A DNA stretch of 64,000 nucleotides, from contig BPJP01000006.1 of NCBI GenBank assembly GCA_026004675.1, positions 124,001 through 188,000 of the forward strand, written 5' to 3'. This stretch comes from Gemmatales bacterium. GTDB taxonomy: Bacteria > Planctomycetota > Planctomycetia > Gemmatales > Gemmataceae. The translations under genes and the position numbers were made by a program. The notes beneath the pieces are model-generated. The model was not told the DNA's origin. It did no database searches and saw only the letters and a list, made by a program, of their open reading frames with translations. This document shows, in pieces, positions 9,672-18,181 of the stretch (position 1 is the first letter of the stretch; the number at the start of each line of letters is the position of its first letter).

Positions 9672-11984
9672 ATGTCTACGAAATCCGTTATTACAAGCAA
9701 CATCGTCGTTCTGCTAGGCGCTTCTTTTCTGCAATCGGCGGAATGGCCCATCGTCAAAAATGTCGAGAGGCAGCCGTTGGCCGCCCAAGTCAAGCGAATC
9801 GGGACGGCTCTCGATTTCGTCGGCTCTCCTCTGCCGGCCGCTGACCGCAAAGCACTCGAAGCCACACAAGACGTTTTGGTGATTCAAAAAATACTAGACA
9901 AGCATTGTCTTTTTGGCGTCGAGATCACCAAGCATGGTGAGAATGGTCTGGCGATCACGACGGTTTCAGGGACTGCCAAACCATTGCTTGCCCAGCAAGG
10001 CTGGCGTGTTTTTTTGGTGAAGGTTGCCAATCATGCTGGCATCGAAAGAGTGGAACTCCGCGCCATCAGTCCCAACGCCTTGCCCATTCATCGCCGGGAC
10101 AATCGCCCCGATCCGAAAGTGACTTCCCTCGGCGAAGTGGAAAAGCGGTTTTTGGATCTGGACATGTATAGCCGGCAACCGCTGCTTCCGGATTTGTCCG
10201 GCTTGGAATTAGAATATCGGATTTTGCAAATTTTCTCGCGAGACGCTGGACGAAAAGAAGCCAAAATCGGCTTCGGCTTGTTCGTCCCGCAAAAACGGCA
10301 ACCTGGTGACCGCCGCCAGCCGACTGCCAGAATGCTGGCCCAAAGCCCCCAACTTTCAGTCTTGTTTGAAAGCAGCCCTGCCGTCCCTGTCAAATTCCGG
10401 GTGGCCGATTTCGACGGCAAACCAGTGATGGCGGCTTTCACCATCCGTGACAAACTCAATCGCGTCTATCCTGCTATGAGCCGTCGCCTGGCACCTGACT
10501 TCTTCTTCCATCAACAGATTTATCGCTACGACGGCGAAAGCGTGCTGCTGCAACCTGGTACTTACACCGTCGAATATACACGAGGGCCGGAATACCTCGT
10601 CCTGCAAAAAGAAATCACCGTCCCCGATGCTCCCTCGCACGAAGAACGATTCCAGCTCAAACGCTGGATTCATTTGGCTGCCAGGAAATGGTATTCGGGA
10701 GACCATCACATCCATGCCGCCGGCTGCGCCCACTATTCCAGCCCCACCGAAGGAGTCACTCCCGAGGACATGATGCGCCACGTACTCGGCGAAGACCTGA
10801 ACGTCGGCTGCTGTCTTAGCTGGGGGCCTTGCTGGTATCACCAAAAACGCTATTTCCAAGGCAGCGTCCATCCCCTGTCACGCCAGGATTATCTCCTCCG
10901 CTATGACGTCGAAGTCTCTGGCTTCCCGTCGAGCCATTGCGGCCATATTTGTCTTTTGCGCCTCAAGGAAGACGATTATCCCGGCACCAAAGTGATCGAC
11001 GATTGGCCAAGTTGGGACCTTCCCATCCTGCGCTGGGCCAAAAAGCAAGGCGGTGTCGTCGGCTTCGCTCACAGCGGCTGGGGATTGGAACCCATCGATG
11101 CCAAGAACCCGGCCGCCCAGCAATTGCCCAACTTCCTCTTGCCCAAGATGAACAGCATCGGCGCTAACGAATATCTCGTCGACCTGGCTCATGGCATGTG
11201 CGACTTCATTTCCACCGTCGATACGCCTTCTGTATGGGAGCTCAATATCTGGTACCACACGCTCAACTGTGGCTATCGTTGTCGAATCAGCGGCGAAACC
11301 GATTTCCCCTGCATCTACGGCCAGCGCGTCGGACTCGGACGGAGCTACGTCCACCTCGACGGCAAACTCGACTTCGACCGTTGGACTGAAGGCATCAAGA
11401 ATGGCCGGTGCTATGTTTCCGACGGCAAGAGCCATCTCATCGACTTCGCTGTCAATGGCTTAGGTGTCGGATTGAAAAACAGCGAAGTTCGCTTGCCAAA
11501 AGCAGGCAAAGTCACGGTTACTGCGGACGTTGCCGCCCTGTTGCAGCCCCAGCCAACTCCCCAAACCGAAGCCATCCGCAAGGCCCCTTTGACCGCTAAA
11601 CCCTATTGGGACATCGAACGCGCCCGCATCGGCAAGACGCGCAAAGTCCCTGTCGAGGTTGTGGTCAACGGCTATCCAGTGGCCCGTCAGGAAATAGTGG
11701 CCGACGGCAAGGTTCGCCCCGTCCGTTTCGAAGTGCCGATCGAGCAAAGCAGCTGGGTTTGTTTGCGAATTTTCCCTTCCAGCCACACGAATCCGGTGTT
11801 TGTTCTTGTCGGGGGCAAACCGGTGCGAGCCAACAAGAAATCCGCCCAATGGTGCCTGGATGCCATCGAGCAATGCTGGAAGGAAAAAGTCCAGCGAATT
11901 CGTGCGGAAGAACGCAAGGAAGCGCGAGCCGCCTACGACAAAGCCATTGCCGAATACAAAAAGATCCTTGCGGAAAGCGATTGA
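9672..11984 (+). CDS. CehA/McbA-like PHP-domain metallohydrolase
   Basis: A 770-residue protein whose middle carries a PHP-type metal site: WYSGDHHIHAAGCAHY (the DxHxH-type start), then the ILRWAKKQGGVVGFAHSGWG segment. These are typical of planctomycete CehA/McbA family proteins, which include carbaryl hydrolases and many of unknown substrate. The N-terminal half has beta-rich domains (EYRILQIFSRDAG and a carboxypeptidase-like segment before the PHP core), and the C-terminus is a long charged helix (EEKVQRIRAEERKEARAAY reversed in no way, simply acidic-basic). ATG 9672 is preferred; upstream codons overlap selD. A weak N-terminal hydrophobic stretch (SNIVVLLGASFLQSA) may be a signal peptide. 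Confidence 0.75.
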   Translation: MSTKSVITSNIVVLLGASFLQSAEWPIVKNVERQPLAAQVKRIGTALDFVGSPLPAADRKALEATQDVLVIQKILDKHCLFGVEITKHGENGLAITTVSGTAKPLLAQQGWRVFLVKVANHAGIERVELRAISPNALPIHRRDNRPDPKVTSLGEVEKRFLDLDMYSRQPLLPDLSGLELEYRILQIFSRDAGRKEAKIGFGLFVPQKRQPGDRRQPTARMLAQSPQLSVLFESSPAVPVKFRVADFDGKPVMAAFTIRDKLNRVYPAMSRRLAPDFFFHQQIYRYDGESVLLQPGTYTVEYTRGPEYLVLQKEITVPDAPSHEERFQLKRWIHLAARKWYSGDHHIHAAGCAHYSSPTEGVTPEDMMRHVLGEDLNVGCCLSWGPCWYHQKRYFQGSVHPLSRQDYLLRYDVEVSGFPSSHCGHICLLRLKEDDYPGTKVIDDWPSWDLPILRWAKKQGGVVGFAHSGWGLEPIDAKNPAAQQLPNFLLPKMNSIGANEYLVDLAHGMCDFISTVDTPSVWELNIWYHTLNCGYRCRISGETDFPCIYGQRVGLGRSYVHLDGKLDFDRWTEGIKNGRCYVSDGKSHLIDFAVNGLGVGLKNSEVRLPKAGKVTVTADVAALLQPQPTPQTEAIRKAPLTAKPYWDIERARIGKTRKVPVEVVVNGYPVARQEIVADGKVRPVRFEVPIEQSSWVCLRIFPSSHTNPVFVLVGGKPVRANKKSAQWCLDAIEQCWKEKVQRIRAEERKEARAAYDKAIAEYKKILAESD

Positions 11985-12029
11985 CGGCTTTGCATGACGA
12001 AAGGAAGAGACCGCCGACGGCAAAAGAAG

Positions 12030-12102
12030 TGGGCGGCACTGGATTCGAACCAGTGACTTCGACCGTGTGAGGATCGCACTCTAGCCGCTGAGTTAGCCGC
12101 CC
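12030..12102 (-). tRNA. tRNA-Val (anticodon CAC)
   Basis: A complete 73-nt cloverleaf on the minus strand. The acceptor stem pairs GGGCGGC with GCCGCCC. The D stem is ACTC/GAGT, and the anticodon stem CGATC/GGTCG flanks the loop CTCACAC, giving anticodon CAC (Val, GUG). The T arm is ACTGG-TTCGAAT-CCAGT. The discriminator base is A and no CCA is encoded. It lies just downstream of the leftward tatA gene. Confidence 0.95.
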
Positions 12103-12118
12103 AAGATAGCTTCTATCC

Positions 12119-12397
12119 TTATGCCGACGGCGGTTGGTCGGTGTTGTCTTCGAATTTGGGAGCGGTGGCGCTCACCCGTTGCGGCGGCCGCGGTGGCGGC
12201 GCTTCCGCCACAGGATCCTGCCTCGTTATCGAGCCGGTATCGACTTCGTCTTCCAGCCCTTTTAGCCCCTTCTTGAACTCAACGATTCCCTTGCCCAGAT
12301 ACCGGCCTACTTCCGGCAATCGTCGGCCAAACAACAACACGCCGATCGCCAGAATGACAATAATCTCCATCGGCCCTAGATTGACGAAGCCAAACAT
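12119..12397 (-). CDS. tatA: Twin-arginine translocase subunit TatA/TatE
   Basis: A 92-residue pore-forming subunit of the Tat export system. It has one N-terminal membrane helix (MEIIVILAIGVLLFG), the hinge and amphipathic helix FGRRLPEVGRYLGKGIVEFKKG, and an acidic, proline-rich tail. ATG 12397 (MFGFVNLG) is preferred over 12406 because AAGAGG sits about 9 nt upstream of it. The Tat signal on the DUF1501 protein at 2124 is a plausible client. The tRNA-Val gene follows on the same strand. Confidence 0.9.
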   Translation of the reverse strand: MFGFVNLGPMEIIVILAIGVLLFGRRLPEVGRYLGKGIVEFKKGLKGLEDEVDTGSITRQDPVAEAPPPRPPQRVSATAPKFEDNTDQPPSA

Positions 12398-12886
12398 GAG
12401 GAGCATCCTCTTTATGAGTGTTAACGGTTGGTGAGAAGGGAACACGCCCTTCATGTATGATTTTAGCAAGGCTTCAATCCTTATGACAAGCAGAAAAGCT
12501 CAACGATCGACCAATCGACCAAGGGGCCAATCCGGCCAATGGCCAATCGGCTTTGTCGAATTGCTGAAAATGGAGGATCATCGCTGCGACTCAGAATGGG
12601 CGACCTTGGAATATGCGTAGTTCCCAGGCAGACTCAGAGAACCGATTCTTTAGACCAACCGAAGCAACCGTTACCAAACAGTGACTCCGGCGAGCGTCGT
12701 GGCGTCAGCACGACGAGTGAACGGTCGCTGAAAGGTGATTCGGTGAACAACCAGATCTAAGGCTATAGAAGCATTCCAGCCGGCGGCCTTTGGGGCAGTG
12801 GAATCGCTCGGCCGTTGCCCAAGTGATGGGAGCGTGCGACAATCATGTTGCAACAGGGCGATGACTGACACAATGCAGGGATAGAG
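12398..12886. other. Intergenic region without a supported gene
   Basis: About 490 bp between the divergent tatA and nucleotidyltransferase genes. I see no convincing coding sequence: the 73-codon frame at 12539-12760 has no recognisable motif and no ribosome site. Around 12510-12550 there are several short CCAAT-type repeats (GACCAATCGACCAAGG, GGCCAATCCGGCCAATGG). The divergent promoters should lie here, but no clear -35/-10 pair stands out. Confidence 0.5.
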
Positions 12887-13495
12887 ATGTTTGTTGCCTT
12901 GATTCCCGCTGCCGGGAAAAGCAGACGTATGGGGCAAGCAAAGCTGGCGCTTCGCCTGGGCCAGCAAACCGTTCTGGAACATCTTGTCGATGCGCTCAAG
13001 AAGGCTGGCATTGAAAAGGTTCTCATCGTCGTCGGGCCGCATGTGTCGCAACTGGCCCACGCTGCCGAACGGAAGAACGTGCAAACGTTGCGATTGGCAG
13101 AGGAAACGCCTGACATGCAAGCGACGGTTGTGTTGGGGCTGAGAGAATTGCAAAGATTGTTTCAGCCTGCTGACCAGGATTGGCTGGTTCTCGTTCCCGG
13201 GGATCATCCGCTGGTTGGCAGCGAGACGTTGCGTGAATTGATGGTTGCGGCCCAGTCGGCTGCGGAATCGATTATCGTGCCGACCAGCGCTGGCAGGCGG
13301 GGTCATCCAGCGTTGATTCGCTGGTCGCATGTGCCCGCCATTCTCCGCTTCCCTGCCAACGTCGGCTTGAACAAATACCTTCGCCAATTTGCAGAGGAAA
13401 CGCTCGAGTATTCGGTTTCTGGCGATGATGTATTGATCGATTTGGACACACCGGAGGACTACCGCCGGCTGCTGGAGCGTTGGAACAAGGAATGA
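12887..13495 (+). CDS. MobA/MocA-like nucleotidyltransferase
   Basis: A 202-residue NTP-transferase fold protein. The N-terminus ALIPAAGKSRRMGQAKLAL is the glycine-rich nucleotide loop with the following lysine of the MobA/MocA/IspD group. LVPGDHPLVG carries the metal-binding Asp, and GRRGHPALIRWSHVPAI is typical of MocA-like enzymes, which make molybdenum cofactor cytidine or guanine dinucleotide. A sugar-1-phosphate transferase is less likely. No molybdoenzyme gene is nearby to support the cofactor role. Confidence 0.78.
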   Translation: MFVALIPAAGKSRRMGQAKLALRLGQQTVLEHLVDALKKAGIEKVLIVVGPHVSQLAHAAERKNVQTLRLAEETPDMQATVVLGLRELQRLFQPADQDWLVLVPGDHPLVGSETLRELMVAAQSAAESIIVPTSAGRRGHPALIRWSHVPAILRFPANVGLNKYLRQFAEETLEYSVSGDDVLIDLDTPEDYRRLLERWNKE

Positions 13496-13668
13496 ACCCG
13501 GCTCGTGTCGCTGGTGTTTGCCAGCCAACCGTAGCTCCTGTCCTGTGACGAGGTGGCCGTCCGATGGCTTGCTCTCGGAGCAGGTGGTTGCGCTTGGCCG
13601 GACTTGCGTCCGTCGTGCGCAACCGTTTTTGGAATGGGAGAGTGTAGTAATTGGCGGCCGCGATGGCC

Positions 13669-14382
13669 TCATGCAGAGGAGGGGACCGGTCCCAGGAATT
13701 CGACCTGTTCTTCCTTGGGGCGCTTCCAGTCCAGCCAGGCTGCCGAGCCGTCAATAAAGCTTCCTGGATTGACAACGGTAGTGTGGGCGATGCGTTGCAC
13801 GCCTCGGTGCTCCGTGAGGCCGGACACCACGCACAAGGTGGGGTGGTAACTATCGATGAAGTCACCGCAAATGCGATTGCCTGTGTCCCCTCCCAGTTGA
13901 CCGGGCGGAGCCGCGGCAAACAGCAAAATCTTGTGAGGTTGTTCGGCACGCCATAAGGTGCGAAGGTAGTATTCGGCCGACGCCCGTGAATAGCATAGTT
14001 CTTCTTCGGTCCGGTCCTGGTCTTCCGAGAGTTTGCCGCCCAGACCACAAACAGCGACGTCGCCTTCTTCCCACAAGGTGGCGTGGGCAACGTGCAACGT
14101 GGGGTGCTCCATTTCGGCGTCTTTGGCCAAACGCAGGAACTCTCGCAAGGGAACGTCTTGGGGTCCCGGAACCAAGGCCGTGAAAACCCGCAGTTCGCCC
14201 AAGGCGTTGAAACACTGCTCCCACCTTTTTAGTCGTTCGGCCTCGGAGAGCGGAGCTTGCGGCCCAAGACCGCCAGTCTGGAGGATTCCATCGGGGCGAC
14301 GCTGCTCGACGATTTCTCGAAGATTGGCCAATGTTTCAGCCTGGCCGTCCAGTTGCCCAATGATAAGAAAACGTCGCATCAT
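13669..14382 (-). CDS. Metallophosphoesterase-like protein with degenerate metal site
   Basis: A 237-residue protein with the overall layout of a small calcineurin-type phosphoesterase: FLIIGQLDGQAETLANLREIV, GILQTGGLG, LVPGPQD, VVSGLTEHRG and VVNPGSFIDG. Every metal-binding signature is altered: DxHGN is replaced by QLDGQ, GDxxD by GGLG, GNHD by GPQD and GHTH by GLTE. The NPGS segment is kept. I infer a catalytically dead or repurposed fold. ATG 14382, after GAGGTG, is preferred to the longer frame at 14400. The eRF1-like gene is 47 bp upstream on the same strand. Confidence 0.65.
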   Translation of the reverse strand: MMRRFLIIGQLDGQAETLANLREIVEQRRPDGILQTGGLGPQAPLSEAERLKRWEQCFNALGELRVFTALVPGPQDVPLREFLRLAKDAEMEHPTLHVAHATLWEEGDVAVCGLGGKLSEDQDRTEEELCYSRASAEYYLRTLWRAEQPHKILLFAAAPPGQLGGDTGNRICGDFIDSYHPTLCVVSGLTEHRGVQRIAHTTVVNPGSFIDGSAAWLDWKRPKEEQVEFLGPVPSSA

Positions 14383-14429
14383 GTTACACCTCGCTTTCAT
14401 CCTCGCTATTTCCGTCTTCGTTTCGATCG

Positions 14430-15575
14430 TCAGAACCGTTTGAGGGCAGCGATCGAATCGACCTCATTCAGAGTCCCGGCATTCCACTGGCGCACAAGAG
14501 CGGATTGTTCGATGGCGTCGTGGACTGCCTCGTCATAGACGTTGGAGACCTCCATCATTTTTTCCCCGCATTCGATACATGGCCCGCTGCTGAGATGCAG
14601 CCGACCGCAGGATCGACAGCGGAAACCCTGGCAGGAAACATGTGGTTCGATCAGTAACGCCTGAACACGGCGTTGCCAGAGAGCGGCAAAAGTCTCTTCC
14701 GGTCCCAGCGCTCCGCGCGTCGTGCGGTGCTCCTGGATGTTTTTCCAAATACTTTGGGCCTGATGTTCTAATAGTTTCTGCTCTTCTTGAAGAGCACGTT
14801 GCAGAATTTCTGGAACGGGCGTATGGACGTCGATATCCCAACGAGCAACGATGCGGTCGCGCAAATAGCGGTGAAGATGACCTTCGAACTCCGGCAAATG
14901 TTCCCAAAGACCGCCGATAATCAAGTGCTCAAAAGGTTCGCGTTGAAGCAAGCGCAGCGTTTCCTCGGCGACATGCTCGAAATGGCGATGAAAATACTCG
15001 ATGTGCTTGTTCGCGTAATGCCACTGCTTGACTGGATCGGGGAAACGGACTCGGCCGGGGATTTCATCGCGAAAGGACGTAAACTCCTCGATCCGTTGCA
15101 GGTGAACCAGAAAAAGTCGCGCGTCATCCTTGTCTGTCAGGCAGACGGCGAAGCGATCCGCTTGATTGAGTATTTGCTCCAGGGGCCAAAGAATGAAGCG
15201 ATCCTCGAAGAATGCTCGATCCCGCACCGTCGAGGGAAGAGGCAATACCCTGCCGTATCCCGCAGATGAGGCGACAAAGCAAGCCAGCGAGCGCACCTCT
15301 CGCCGACCCACTGTCGCCAGAGCCAATTCCTGCACCTCCTCCCAGTCTTGCCGGAGCGCTTGGCGAAGAGCGGGTCTCAGGTCAAGTTGTTCCAACCGTT
15401 CGCGCTCGAACGCAAGCGTTTTCTTGACCGCTGCTCTTGCCGCTTCGACATTCTTTTCACGACTCAGGTCAAGGTAATAGCTGCTTACCCTCTGGCCTGG
15501 CGCCTGAAAAGCCTGAAGCTCCGCCACCAGGCTGGGACGGATAGTAGCTTCGTGAACTTTCAATTTGCTCGACAT
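14430..15575 (-). CDS. Bacterial eRF1-like (baeRF) protein with zinc ribbon
   Basis: A 381-residue protein resembling the bacterial archaeo-eukaryotic release factor family. VSSYYLDLSRE and RSLACFVASSAGYGRVLPLP belong to the N-terminal part, FAVCLTDKDDARLFLVHLQRIEEF is the typical middle-domain start, and HLIIGGLWEHLPEFEGHLHRYLRDRIVA the C-domain. A zinc ribbon (CRSCGRLHLSSGPCIECG) sits near the end. Family members are thought to act on stalled ribosomes. ATG 15575 has GAGGAGG 8 nt upstream, which excludes the longer frame to 15689. It lies upstream of the metallophosphoesterase-like gene. Confidence 0.72.
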   Translation of the reverse strand: MSSKLKVHEATIRPSLVAELQAFQAPGQRVSSYYLDLSREKNVEAARAAVKKTLAFERERLEQLDLRPALRQALRQDWEEVQELALATVGRREVRSLACFVASSAGYGRVLPLPSTVRDRAFFEDRFILWPLEQILNQADRFAVCLTDKDDARLFLVHLQRIEEFTSFRDEIPGRVRFPDPVKQWHYANKHIEYFHRHFEHVAEETLRLLQREPFEHLIIGGLWEHLPEFEGHLHRYLRDRIVARWDIDVHTPVPEILQRALQEEQKLLEHQAQSIWKNIQEHRTTRGALGPEETFAALWQRRVQALLIEPHVSCQGFRCRSCGRLHLSSGPCIECGEKMMEVSNVYDEAVHDAIEQSALVRQWNAGTLNEVDSIAALKRF

Positions 15576-15931
15576 GCACAGACTCCTCCTCGCGACGTTT
15601 CGTCCTGCCTGATTTTCGACCACATACCGTCGATAGGTCCCCTCCCGAATCGCGTGATTCGTTCCTTTCGCCATAGGGCACTCTCGCAAAGTTCATGCCG
15701 AGTTTTGCCATTCACCCCACCGCAGGAGCCGTCGGATCGTATCTTGTTTTAGGAAGAAAGGTTATGAACAGTGGTTAGTTTGACAACGAGGCGTTCGGAG
15801 CCCGAATCGCAGATGAAGGTTTGGCCCAACTCGGGACATTTTGGCCGCGTTTTTCAGGATAACGACAATTTGGCGCAGGCAAACGCGAATCGATTATACG
15901 TTTCGCGGTTCTCGTTATCCTGTCATGCGGG
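15576..15931. other. Intergenic region, nothing recognised
   Basis: About 350 bp between two leftward genes. It should hold the promoter of the eRF1-like gene on the minus strand and the end of the transporter transcript. Short frames here show no motifs. I see no tRNA, strong hairpin or repeat. Confidence 0.4.
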
Positions 15932-17285
15932 CTATTCTTCACTGGTCTCAAGTGGCGTTTGCGACTCGGTCAATTCGAGTTTCTTGGTGCAGTCAATGAA
16001 GAGCCAGGCGGTGGCTACAATAAGGTACATGCCGGCGATGACGATAAACAGAGGGATGAAATTCGTATCGCGTACTGTTTTTCCGTCGACGGTGTGGGTG
16101 GTGGAATAGAAGTCGAGTAGCATGCCATAAAGGGGAGGGAGGACGAAGGCAGCCGCATTGCCGCTGGTGTTGTTTATGCTGAAGATGGTGGCGGAGAATT
16201 TGCCGCCAACGTCGGTGCAGGTTCCCCACACGGTTGGCTGGGTCCAGTCGGAGAAGAATTTGACGATCAGGAGCCAAATGCCTGCCGCGACGGGAGTCGT
16301 TTGCTGCACCAGGACAAAGACCGTAAGTGCGGCGACGAATTTGCCAGCGAAGCCGATGGCCGACCGTGCCCAGCGCCGTCCCAAGCGTGGGATAAGCCAG
16401 TCATTGGCGATGCCACCAAACGCGCCTCCCAAGGCGCCGCCGATGAACGGCATGGCCACCAGCCAGCCGAACGCCTTGATATCGACTTTTTGCGCGGCGA
16501 AGTAAGCACCGATAAAACTGGTGTAGGCGATATCCGCGCCCGCGTTGAGAAACTGTTGCGAGAACAAGAGCCTGAGCGTATTGTTGCGAAAGGCGCGGCC
16601 GAACGGCAAAATCCCCGGCTTGCCTGTCGTTTGCTCCCCCTCACGAATAAGTTCCAACTCGGCTTCATTGACGCGAGGATCGTCTTCGGGAGATTTTCGG
16701 TAGAGCATCAAAAAAGCGATGCCGAAGACCACGCCGGCGGCGGTGAGCGTGGCCAGAGCCTGCCGCCACGTCATCTCCAGCCAGCCCATGAGAAACGTTG
16801 CCATGATAATCGAGGCGCAGGCAGCACCGCTGCGACCGGAGAAACTCGCCACCAGCCCCTGCACGACAGTGCGAATCGAACTGGGAAACCAGGTTCTAGT
16901 CACCTGGCCCAAAGCAGGGTAGGCCCCTGCCTGAGCTGTGCCGAATCCCAAACGCATGAGACCCCAGCGAGAACGCATTCCAGCCAAGGCCAAAGCCGCC
17001 CATGAACAAGGACCACAGAATGATAATGATTCCAAGAAAGAAGTGAACGCCGAACATATCGCCAATGATGCCGCTGGGAATCTGGGCGGCGGTATAGCCT
17101 ACGAAAAAGATGGAAAAGATCGTGCCGGACTCGGTGTTGCTGAGATGGAATTCCTGCTTCAAATGGGGCTCGATGATATTCCAGGTATAGCGGTGCAGAT
17201 ACAGAAGCCATGACGTGCCGCAAGCCAGGATAAAGACCAGCCAGCGGATGTTGGTCGGCTTGGCGTCGTTGCGGTCTGGGGTCAT
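15932..17285 (-). CDS. MFS transporter, one +1 frameshift
   Basis: A major facilitator protein (about 450 residues) read in two frames. The N-terminal frame (17285 down to about 17000) has TNIRWLVFILACGTSWLLYLHRYTWNIIEP and GYTAAQIPSGIIGDMFGV, typical of the anion:cation symporter/organophosphate type. The second frame has GMRSRWGLMRLGFGTAQAGAYPALGQ and continues through TM12. They join if one base is removed from the CCC at 16999-17001. Helix segments FLMGWLEMTWRQALATLTAAGVVFGIAFLML and YLIVATAWLFIDC are visible. The substrate is unknown, perhaps a sugar acid or phosphate ester. Confidence 0.8.
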
Positions 17286-17314
17286 AAGAGGTTGTCGCTG
17301 TTCAACGTTATGGA

Positions 17315-17890
17315 CTAAGGCAGTTCCACTTCGGCTGGCATGAGGACCAGTTCGTCTTGACCTCCAGTCGGCGTGGGTAGCTTAATTTCCTTCGCTCGCC
17401 ATCCGTGATGCAAAAGTGTGCCGCGAAACGGAGGATCACCGCTGACGTTGCCGATCAGGCGAATGGCAGACGGATCAAAGCCGGCAGGCACTTCGACCGT
17501 TTCTCCTTCCTCTTTGGGCAGGATCGGCTCGAGCGTCACGTGTTCTTTGAGCGCCGCCTGGCATTTACGTTGGATGTCGCGAACGGCCGCACCGATTTGC
17601 GCATCGTCGTAGCCTTGAATATCTTCCAGAAGAAAATCGAGCAGTCTCCCCTCGCGCTGCAACAATGCTAAAGCCCGGAGCGGCGTACCAGAAGGCTTTT
17701 CTTCCTTCGGGCCTTCTTCGAAAAGCTGCTTGACCTTCTCGGCAAAGGATTCATCACTGGCCACACGCCGGTAAGCCTGAATGGCGAGCCTGAGCCGGCT
17801 TCCCCCGGTAACAACAACGACGAGACCGACGACGAACAAAGTTGCCAACACACTGATTGCGACGATGACCGCCGGATTTTCCATGTCCAT
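17315..17890 (-). CDS. DUF2760 domain protein
   Basis: A 191-residue protein with an N-terminal membrane anchor (VIVAISVLATLFVVGLVVVV). The conserved DUF2760 core follows: ALALLQREGRLLDFLLEDIQGYDDAQIGAAVRDI, EHVTLEPILPKEEGETVEVPAGFDPSAIRLIGNV and PFRGTLLHHGWRA. In other bacteria this family often sits beside Hsp70-type genes; none is seen here. ATG 17890 is chosen because GGGGA lies just upstream and it puts the membrane helix at the N-terminus. Role unknown. Confidence 0.85.
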   Translation of the reverse strand: MDMENPAVIVAISVLATLFVVGLVVVVTGGSRLRLAIQAYRRVASDESFAEKVKQLFEEGPKEEKPSGTPLRALALLQREGRLLDFLLEDIQGYDDAQIGAAVRDIQRKCQAALKEHVTLEPILPKEEGETVEVPAGFDPSAIRLIGNVSGDPPFRGTLLHHGWRAKEIKLPTPTGGQDELVLMPAEVELP

Positions 17891-18181
17891 CTTCCCCTGT
17901 CGTGCAAAAAACGGACGCATCATTGTACGACGGCATTGTATGGAAAACGTTCCGCATCCGGTTGGCGGATTCGGCGGTTTTCGTGAAGGCATAACTTGCT
18001 GTTTTTTTCCGCTGTGCGCTCTTTGCAAAGGACATATCACCGGGCGTCGACGGGCGAAATGGTTCGCCTTGCTCTCCGCGTTATGATGAACTAGATTTGC
18101 AACAGGGTCCCATTTACATTAACAGATGCATGCTCGTCAACGAGTTGTTTCGGTTGGCGACAAGAAGGATTGAATACATCC

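Noticed and set aside
12539-12760. 73-codon frame between tatA and the nucleotidyltransferase
   Set aside because: No ribosome site, no motif and odd composition.
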